Positions 1-5,116 of a stretch of 7,884 bases of DNA are shown one piece after another (the stretch's first letter is position 1; each line of letters starts with the position of its first letter). Source of the DNA: M50B103 sp041667565 (GTDB lineage Bacteria > Fidelibacterota > Fidelibacteria > Fidelibacterales > Fidelibacteraceae). The stretch is from assembly GCA_964572745.1 (NCBI GenBank), contig CAZNFT010000075.1, positions 1 through 7,884 of the forward strand, read 5' to 3'. A model generated the notes under the pieces. The model was not told where the DNA came from and did not search any database. It was given only the letters and a program-made list of their open reading frames with translations. Both the position numbers and the translations under genes were made by a program.

Positions 1-11
1 TTAAGGAGATT

Positions 12-146
12 GTGAAACAATTAATAGTTTGGCTCAAACTTATTTTCCGAGTTTGGCTCAAACTATTATTCCGAGTTTGGCTCAAACTTATTTTCCGAGT
101 TTGGCTCAAACTATTATTCCGAGTTTGGCTCAAACTTATTTTCTGA
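12..146 (+). CDS. doubtful small ORF: cationic octapeptide-repeat protein
   Basis: A GTG at 12-14 opens a 44-codon frame that ends at TGA 144-146. AAGGAG at 3-8 lies only 3 nt before it, which is closer than usual for a Shine-Dalgarno. The product starts MKQLI and continues as VWLKLIFR alternating with VWLKLLFR, about four and a half copies, so Lys and Arg recur every four residues among Trp, Leu, Ile, Val and Phe. The stop arises from a single C-to-T change in the fifth unit. The same frame is open back to the window edge (…KEIVKQLIV), so this could instead be the 3' end of an upstream gene that runs into the array. All three + frames are open through repeats 1-4 because the unit is a multiple of three, so openness alone is weak evidence. 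No family is recognised. Confidence 0.2.
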   Translation: MKQLIVWLKLIFRVWLKLLFRVWLKLIFRVWLKLLFRVWLKLIF

Positions 147-161
147 GTTTGAGCCAAACTC
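27..161. repeat. 24-bp tandem repeat array with inverted last core
   Basis: Five head-to-tail 24-bp units begin at 27, 51, 75, 99 and 123. Each has the 13-bp core GTTTGGCTCAAAC followed by an 11-bp spacer. The spacer alternates strictly between TTATTTTCCGA (units 1 and 3; unit 5 has TTATTTTCTGA) and TATTATTCCGA (units 2 and 4), so units 1+2 and 3+4 are identical 48-mers. A sixth core at 147-159 reads GTTTGAGCCAAAC, the exact reverse complement of the other five, and the sequence then diverges. Every core is an imperfect palindrome with GTTTG/CAAAC arms around a 3-bp centre. The array is not a CRISPR, because the spacers are only 11 bp and nearly identical. Its role is unknown; a protein-binding array, a hairpin-forming element or part of a repetitive coding sequence are all possible. 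Confidence 0.93.
121..161 (+). other. 15-bp perfect stem-loop at the end of the repeat array
   Basis: Bases 121-135 (GA plus the fifth core) are exactly complementary to 147-161 (the inverted sixth core plus TC). This gives a 15-bp stem with an 11-nt loop at 136-146. No T-run follows on the + strand (the next bases are TATTGACTC), so it is not a standard rho-independent terminator. It could still pause transcription, stabilise the 3' end of an upstream transcript, or form a DNA cruciform. Any of cores 1-5 could pair with core 6, so several nested hairpins are possible. Confidence 0.6.
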
Positions 162-344
162 TATTGACTCTAAAATCATTCAGCCAATGCCTTGACATAT
201 CATTGACTCAATCCATTCACCGCTCCTCTAACACTAGAGCTTAATGTGATTATTTTCCTAATAATTCTCTTTACCTAACAACTTTTTAATTGTATCTTTA
301 AAGTTGGAAAACGATTGATCATAAAATTTTTATTAGGAGTCAAA
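162..344. other. intergenic leader region upstream of nifJ
   Basis: This AT-rich stretch lies between the repeat array and nifJ. It probably holds the nifJ promoter and 5' leader. TTGACA at 192-197 resembles a -35 box, but no convincing TATAAT-like box lies 16-18 bp further on. A small 5-bp inverted repeat (CTCTA at 226-230, TAGAG at 235-239) is present. No conserved RNA fold or regulator site is recognisable by eye. The only clear signal is the ribosome binding site at its end. Confidence 0.5.
335..339 (+). promoter_or_regulatory. ribosome binding site of nifJ
   Basis: AGGAG lies 5 nt before the ATG at 345. This sets the nifJ start there rather than at the in-frame TTG at 315, which would add ten residues and has no good Shine-Dalgarno of its own. 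Confidence 0.85.
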
Positions 345-3300
345 ATGAGTAAATTTAAAAAACAAACTATTGATGGGAACACCGCTGCCGCGCATGTTGC
401 TTATGCGTTCTCCGATGTTGCTGCAATCTACCCCATTACACCTTCCTCAGATATGGGACAATATGCTGATGTGTGGGCTGCAAATGGACGTAAAAACATT
501 TTTGGTGAAGTTGTAGATATCGTCGCAATGCAATCTGAAGCTGGTGCTGCCGGCTCCTTGCATGGGGCACTTTCTGCCGGTGCGTTCACAACCACTTTCA
601 CGGCCTCTCAAGGTCTCTTGCTTATGCTCCCCAATATGCATAAGATCGCCGGTGAAATGCTACCCACGGTTTTCCACGTTTCTGCCCGTTCGCTGGCAGC
701 TCAGTCTCTATCGATCTTCGGTGACCATTCAGATGTTATGTCTGCTCGTAATACTGGCTTCGCTCTTGTTGCTGCTTCCAACCTACAAGAAATTATGGAC
801 CTTGCTATCGTGTCTCATCTGGCCACCCTCAAATCTAGAGTTCCTTTCCTGAATTTCTTCGACGGTTTCCGTAACTCTCACGAAATTCAAAAAACAGAAA
901 TTATTGACTACGATACTATCAAAAGCCTTGTAGAAGAAAAATATATCGAAGAATTCCGCGCTAACTCAATGAATCCTGAAAATCCTCGCCTCAAAATCGG
1001 CGCTCAGAATCCTGATGTTTACTTCCAAGGTCGCGAAACAACTAACCTCGACTATGATGCAACTCCTGCAATTATCCAAGAATACATGGATAAAGTCGCT
1101 AAGGTCATCGGTCGCCAGTATCACTTGTTCGATTATGTTGGTGCTCCTGATGCGACTAAAGTTATTATTGCTATGGGATCCGGTTGCGATACTATCGAAG
1201 AAACTATTAACCACCTCAATGCTAAAGGTGAAAAACTTGGTCTTGTAAAAGTTCGTGTTTATCGTCCTTTCTCTGCTGAAGCTTTTATTGATACCATTCC
1301 TGAAACAGCGAAAGATATCATTGTTCTTGATAGAACAAAAGAACCCGGCTCATTGGGTGAACCTCTGTACTTAGATGTTGTGGCTGCTCTTAAAGATAAA
1401 GATGTTAAAGTTATCGGTGGTCGCTACGGTCTTTCTTCTAAAGAATTTACACCATCAATGGTAAAAGCTGTTTACGATCATGTCGACGGCAAGGCCTTCC
1501 ATGGCTTCACAGTGGGTATCAATGATGATGTTTCTCACAAATCACTAAAATATGACGAATCTTTGAATACATCTCCCGAAGGAACTTTCTCAGCTAAATT
1601 CTGGGGGCTCGGTTCCGATGGTACTGTTGGTGCTAACAAGAACTCAATTAAGATCATTGGTGACAACACTGACATGAACGCTCAGGGTTATTTCCAGTAT
1701 GACTCTAAAAAATCCGGTGGTATCACTCGCTCACATCTTCGTTTTGGTACTTCTAAAATACAATCGGAATATCTTGTACAACATGCTAATTTTATTGCAT
1801 GCCACAACCCTGCTTTCATCGGTCGTTACGATGTGATTGAAGGTATCAAAGATGGCGGTATTTTTTTGCTGAACTCTAGCTGGGAAGCTGACGAGGTATT
1901 CTCTCACTTCACCAAAGATTTGCAAAAAACTATCATTGAAAAAAATGTAAAAGTTTATAATGTTGATGCGCTCAAGATTGCTAGTGAAGTTGGTCTTGGC
2001 GGCCGTATCAATACAGTTATGCAAGCGGCTTTCTTTATTATCTCAGGCGTTCTTCCTAAACAAGAAGCTATCAGCCTAATCAAAGATGCAATCGAAAAAT
2101 CATACAAGAAAAAAGGTATGAAAATTGTTGAAATGAACTGGAAAGCTGTCGATGCCACAGAAGCTGCTCTTCAGGAAATCACAGTTCCAAGTGAACTTCC
2201 GGAAGTATCCGCTGAACCTGCAAAACTGATTCCCGATGGGTCCTCTGATTTTGTCAAAAATGTCATCGAACCCATTATGCGTGAAAAAGGCGACGATATT
2301 CCCGTTTCTGATATGCCTAAAGATGGTTATGTTCCTACAGGTACCGCTGCTCTTGAAAAACGTGGTGTTGCTCCTATGGTTCCACATTGGATCGCTGAGA
2401 AATGTATTCAGTGTAACCAGTGTACTTTCGTATGTCCTCATGCTTCTATTCGTGCTAAACTTATCGATCCTGTAAATCTTGAAGGCGCTCCCGAAACATT
2501 CAAAGTATTGGATGTAAAAGGTAAAGACAAAGACAAGAAATTTAAACTTCAGGTCTATGTTGAAGATTGCCAAGGTTGCTCGGTTTGTGTTAACGAATGT
2601 CCTGTTGGAGCTATTGAAATGCGTCCAACTCAGGATGAACGCGATGCCGGTGAAAATGAAAACGAAAAATTCTTCCACGAACTTCCAAGTGATGTTCTTG
2701 GCTCAAGCCGTTTGTTCAGCGTTAAAGGTTCTCAGTTTAAACAACCTCTCTTCGAATTTTCCGGGGCTTGCGCGGGTTGTGGTGAAACACCTTATGTAAG
2801 ATTATCCACTCAACTCTTCGGCGATAGAATGGTTATTGCAAATGCAACAGGGTGTTCATCAATTTACTCGGGCACTTTCCCAACCACTCCTTACTGCAAG
2901 AACCAAGATGGTCACGGTCCTACATGGGCTAACTCACTCTTCGAAGATAATGCTGAATATGGTTTTGGTATGCGCTTAGCTGTTGATGCTAATCGTAAAC
3001 AACTAAACTCTGTTCTTGCTAAACTTTTAGATAAAAATGTAGCAACTGAACTAAAAGATGCTATTAAATGGTCTTTAGAAAACTGGAAAGATGTTTCTGA
3101 AGACGCCAAAGTAAATTCTTCTAAAATCCAGGCACTTCTTGCCAAAGAAGATGACAAAGATGCTCTCATTCGTAAAGCTCTTGAACTAAAATCTTATATC
3201 GTAGATAAATCAGTCTGGGCCTTTGGTGGTGACGGATGGGCTTACGATATCGGTTTTGGCGGTTTAGATCATGTTCTTGCATCAGGTAAAAACATTAATA

Positions 3301-3845
3301 TTCTTGTAATGGATACAGAAGTTTACTCTAATACCGGCGGTCAGTCTTCAAAAGCTTCTCCTCTGGGTGCTGTTGCTAAATTCGCTGAGTCAGGCAAGAA
3401 AACGAACAAGAAAGATCTTGGTCGTATGTTAATGACTTATGAATATGTTTATGTCGCTTCTGTTGCTATGGGTGCTAACAAAAATCAGTTAGTTAAGGCT
3501 TTCCAAGAAGCTGAGGCTTATGACGGTCCTTCCATCATTATCGCCTACTCTCCTTGTATCAACCATGGTATTAACATGAGCCTTAGCCAGAAACAGGAAA
3601 AGAAAGCGGTTGAATCGGGTTACTGGTTACTCTATCGCTATAATCCCATGTTAGCATTAGAAGGCAAGAATCCAATGATCCTAGACTCTAAAGAACCGAA
3701 CTTTGAGGTTGTTGACTTCCTTAATAGTGAAAGACGTTACAGTTCGCTGGAAAACACTTTCCCCGATAAGGTTGCTGCTCTCCGTGATGGTTTTGTCAAG
3801 TTCGCTAAAAACCGTTGGGAAATTTATAAAAAACTTGCTGAATAA
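345..3845 (+). CDS. nifJ: pyruvate:ferredoxin (flavodoxin) oxidoreductase, single-chain
   Basis: This cytoplasmic enzyme oxidises pyruvate and CoA to acetyl-CoA and CO2 and passes electrons to ferredoxin; the reaction can run in reverse. The 1166-residue chain shows the usual fused order. The N-terminal domain has YPITP at residues 29-33. Transketolase C-terminal-like and gamma-type domains follow. A ferredoxin domain carries two CxxCxxCxxxCP motifs, with cysteines 687/690/693/697 and 742/745/748/752. The C-terminal domain binds thiamine diphosphate, with GDGW at 962-965 and NTGGQ starting at N996. The proximal 4Fe-4S cluster ligands are C809, C812, C837 and C1071. All expected cofactor residues are present. 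The chain lacks the extra C-terminal extension of the Desulfovibrio africanus enzyme, which is known to give oxygen stability. Arginine is mostly CGT/CGC, suggesting high expression. The gene has its own terminator and appears monocistronic. Pyruvate specificity is inferred from overall similarity. Confidence 0.97.
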   Translation: MSKFKKQTIDGNTAAAHVAYAFSDVAAIYPITPSSDMGQYADVWAANGRKNIFGEVVDIVAMQSEAGAAGSLHGALSAGAFTTTFTASQGLLLMLPNMHKIAGEMLPTVFHVSARSLAAQSLSIFGDHSDVMSARNTGFALVAASNLQEIMDLAIVSHLATLKSRVPFLNFFDGFRNSHEIQKTEIIDYDTIKSLVEEKYIEEFRANSMNPENPRLKIGAQNPDVYFQGRETTNLDYDATPAIIQEYMDKVAKVIGRQYHLFDYVGAPDATKVIIAMGSGCDTIEETINHLNAKGEKLGLVKVRVYRPFSAEAFIDTIPETAKDIIVLDRTKEPGSLGEPLYLDVVAALKDKDVKVIGGRYGLSSKEFTPSMVKAVYDHVDGKAFHGFTVGINDDVSHKSLKYDESLNTSPEGTFSAKFWGLGSDGTVGANKNSIKIIGDNTDMNAQGYFQYDSKKSGGITRSHLRFGTSKIQSEYLVQHANFIACHNPAFIGRYDVIEGIKDGGIFLLNSSWEADEVFSHFTKDLQKTIIEKNVKVYNVDALKIASEVGLGGRINTVMQAAFFIISGVLPKQEAISLIKDAIEKSYKKKGMKIVEMNWKAVDATEAALQEITVPSELPEVSAEPAKLIPDGSSDFVKNVIEPIMREKGDDIPVSDMPKDGYVPTGTAALEKRGVAPMVPHWIAEKCIQCNQCTFVCPHASIRAKLIDPVNLEGAPETFKVLDVKGKDKDKKFKLQVYVEDCQGCSVCVNECPVGAIEMRPTQDERDAGENENEKFFHELPSDVLGSSRLFSVKGSQFKQPLFEFSGACAGCGETPYVRLSTQLFGDRMVIANATGCSSIYSGTFPTTPYCKNQDGHGPTWANSLFEDNAEYGFGMRLAVDANRKQLNSVLAKLLDKNVATELKDAIKWSLENWKDVSEDAKVNSSKIQALLAKEDDKDALIRKALELKSYIVDKSVWAFGGDGWAYDIGFGGLDHVLASGKNINILVMDTEVYSNTGGQSSKASPLGAVAKFAESGKKTNKKDLGRMLMTYEYVYVASVAMGANKNQLVKAFQEAEAYDGPSIIIAYSPCINHGINMSLSQKQEKKAVESGYWLLYRYNPMLALEGKNPMILDSKEPNFEVVDFLNSERRYSSLENTFPDKVAALRDGFVKFAKNRWEIYKKLAE

Positions 3846-3869
3846 TTATAGCAAGTCGAAACAAAAGCA

Positions 3870-3903
3870 AAAACGCCTCTTTGAAAAAAGAGGCGTTTTG
3901 TTT
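3870..3903 (+). terminator. rho-independent terminator of nifJ
   Basis: Bases 3870-3882 (AAAACGCCTCTTT) pair perfectly with 3887-3899 (AAAGAGGCGTTTT) across a GAAA tetraloop at 3883-3886. This 13-bp stem ends in a T-tract interrupted by one G (TTTTGTTT). It starts 24 nt after the nifJ stop. The A-rich left arm means that it could also stop transcripts arriving on the minus strand. Confidence 0.93.
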
Positions 3904-3905
3904 AC

Positions 3906-4033
3906 GTTTGCTTCCTAATGATCTTATTATGATCTGCTTCATTCCTTATGCTCATACACAAAACAGAATGAAATACATATCAAATATGAGATGCCTAATA
4001 TCTTTTATCTTAGGCCAAATATAAAACTCGGAC
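3906..4033. other. intergenic region with two inverted repeats, upstream of the membrane-protein gene
   Basis: This AT-rich spacer should hold the promoter of the two-gene unit downstream, since a strong terminator precedes it. Two inverted repeats are visible. TTCATTC (3938-3944) pairs with GAATGAA (3966-3972) over a 21-nt loop. GCCTAA (3993-3998) pairs with TTAGGC (4010-4015) over an 11-nt loop and ends 18 nt before the start codon. TATAAA at 4020-4025 looks like a -10 box but would give an almost leaderless mRNA and has no matching -35. No promoter is called with confidence. Confidence 0.4.
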
Positions 4034-5116
4034 ATGGAAAAAATGACACTGAAAAAGAACAAACGGCAGAATATTTTTAGATTTCTATATATCGGCGGAA
4101 CCATTGTTGCAATCATGATCATAGGCCTTCTGAATCATGATATTGAGACACTAAAAGAAATTATCCCTCAAATAAATAAAAAATACTTAGGCATTGCGCT
4201 TATATCCCTAATGGTATTTTGGTTAAGCGATGCACTATTACTCAAGCAAGTCACGGGCTACATCTATGGAAAACAAAAATTCTATAAATCTTTAAAAATT
4301 GGAATCATGGGGCTCTATTATGGAGCTTTAACTCCTTTTGCTTCGGGGGGGCAGCCCATGCAAGTTGTCTATATGCGTCGAGAAGGAATTCCCACGGGGA
4401 CATCTACCTCGATTGTAACGGTCAAATTCATTGTCTATGAATTATCTCTATGCCTCCTGTATATCATTGCAATGTTAGCAAAAGGCAATTTTTTCTACGA
4501 AAACTATCACCATGTGTTTTGGTTAACAACGGTGGGATTTATTCTAAACCTCATTGCCGTCACTTTTATATCAATGGTTATGCTAAATCGAGCTGTTACT
4601 GAAAAAATTGTTCATGGATTTATCCGCTTTCTTAGCAAAATAAAAATTATTCGTAAAAGAGAGAAAAGAACCTTAAAAGTTGATACTCTCATAGATGACT
4701 TCTTTATATCGTCTACTTATATTAAAAATGGCATGAGTCGTTTTTTCATATCAATCATTATCTCGGTTATTAATCTGGCCTTTCTTTTTGCTATTCCATA
4801 CTTCATTTACAGAGCTTTTGGTTTGAATAACGAAAGCTTTATTTTAATATTTACCTTACAAGCTTTCCTTTTTCTCGCTGTATCTTTTGTTCCCTTGCCC
4901 GGAGCGGTCGGAGCATCTGAAGGTGGATTCTATATCTTTTTCTCAAAATTCTTCGGTAGCATACCGGTATTCATGCCAATGATTATTTGGCGTTTTCTCA
5001 CTTATTATCTTATATTATTAGTTGGTAGTCTTATTGTTGTTATTACAGAAATGAGACATATACATCGTTTAAAAAAGGAACGAAAAGAAAAAAGGTTCAA
5101 AATTGAAAAAATTTAA
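4034..5116 (+). CDS. lysylphosphatidylglycerol synthase/flippase-like membrane protein (UPF0104 family)
   Basis: This 360-residue inner-membrane protein has about eight predicted hydrophobic segments, near residues 15-33, 51-70, 86-102, 127-149, 162-184, 238-263, 267-292 and 310-340, and a strongly basic C-terminal tail. Two signatures typical of the family are present: TPFASGGQPMQ at 100-110 and PLPGAVGASEGG at 287-298. The family corresponds to the membrane (flippase) half of MprF. The cytoplasmic aminoacyl-transferase half is absent, so an aminoacyl-phosphatidylglycerol synthase activity cannot be assigned. Transport or flipping of a lipid is the likely role, with unknown substrate. The ATG at 4034 has only a poor Shine-Dalgarno; an in-frame ATG at 4043 is an alternative start. 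The 3' end overlaps the next gene by 14 bp, indicating a shared transcript. Confidence 0.88.
   Translation: MEKMTLKKNKRQNIFRFLYIGGTIVAIMIIGLLNHDIETLKEIIPQINKKYLGIALISLMVFWLSDALLLKQVTGYIYGKQKFYKSLKIGIMGLYYGALTPFASGGQPMQVVYMRREGIPTGTSTSIVTVKFIVYELSLCLLYIIAMLAKGNFFYENYHHVFWLTTVGFILNLIAVTFISMVMLNRAVTEKIVHGFIRFLSKIKIIRKREKRTLKVDTLIDDFFISSTYIKNGMSRFFISIIISVINLAFLFAIPYFIYRAFGLNNESFILIFTLQAFLFLAVSFVPLPGAVGASEGGFYIFFSKFFGSIPVFMPMIIWRFLTYYLILLVGSLIVVITEMRHIHRLKKERKEKRFKIEKI
5091..5105 (+). promoter_or_regulatory. ribosome binding site and TTG start of the phosphoesterase gene
   Basis: AAAGG at 5091-5095 lies 7 nt before TTG 5103-5105, inside the end of the preceding gene. The TTG choice is supported because it places a basic n-region (KKFK) directly before the hydrophobic core of a signal peptide. 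The next start-type codon, a GTG at 5133, would cut into that core. Confidence 0.75.

Noticed and set aside
10..27. Rex-like redox operator (TTGTGAA half-site at 10-16).
   Set aside because: The expected right half (TTCACAA) is absent, and the site is more than 300 bp from nifJ with the repeat array in between.
27..161. CRISPR array.
   Set aside because: The 13-bp cores and 11-bp, nearly identical alternating spacers do not fit CRISPR repeat or spacer sizes, and no cas gene is present.
192..220. sigma70-type promoter with TTGACA at 192-197.
   Set aside because: At 16-18 bp spacing the bases are CATTCA, ATTCAC or TTCACC, which do not resemble TATAAT; promoter consensus in this lineage is also unknown.
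29..244. 71-codon frame beginning at a TTG inside the repeats (SLAQTYFP/SLAQTIIP octapeptides).
   Set aside because: The start lies inside the first repeat with no ribosome binding site, and the frame is open only because the 24-bp unit is a multiple of three. The non-repeat tail resembles no known protein.
315..344. Ten-residue N-terminal extension of NifJ from a TTG at 315.
   Set aside because: The ATG at 345 has a well-spaced AGGAG and gives the usual NifJ N-terminus (MSKFKKQTIDGNTAAA); the TTG has neither.
2100..2678. 192-residue open frame on the minus strand within nifJ.
   Set aside because: It lies wholly opposite the ferredoxin-domain coding region of a clearly conserved gene and its translation matches no recognisable family.
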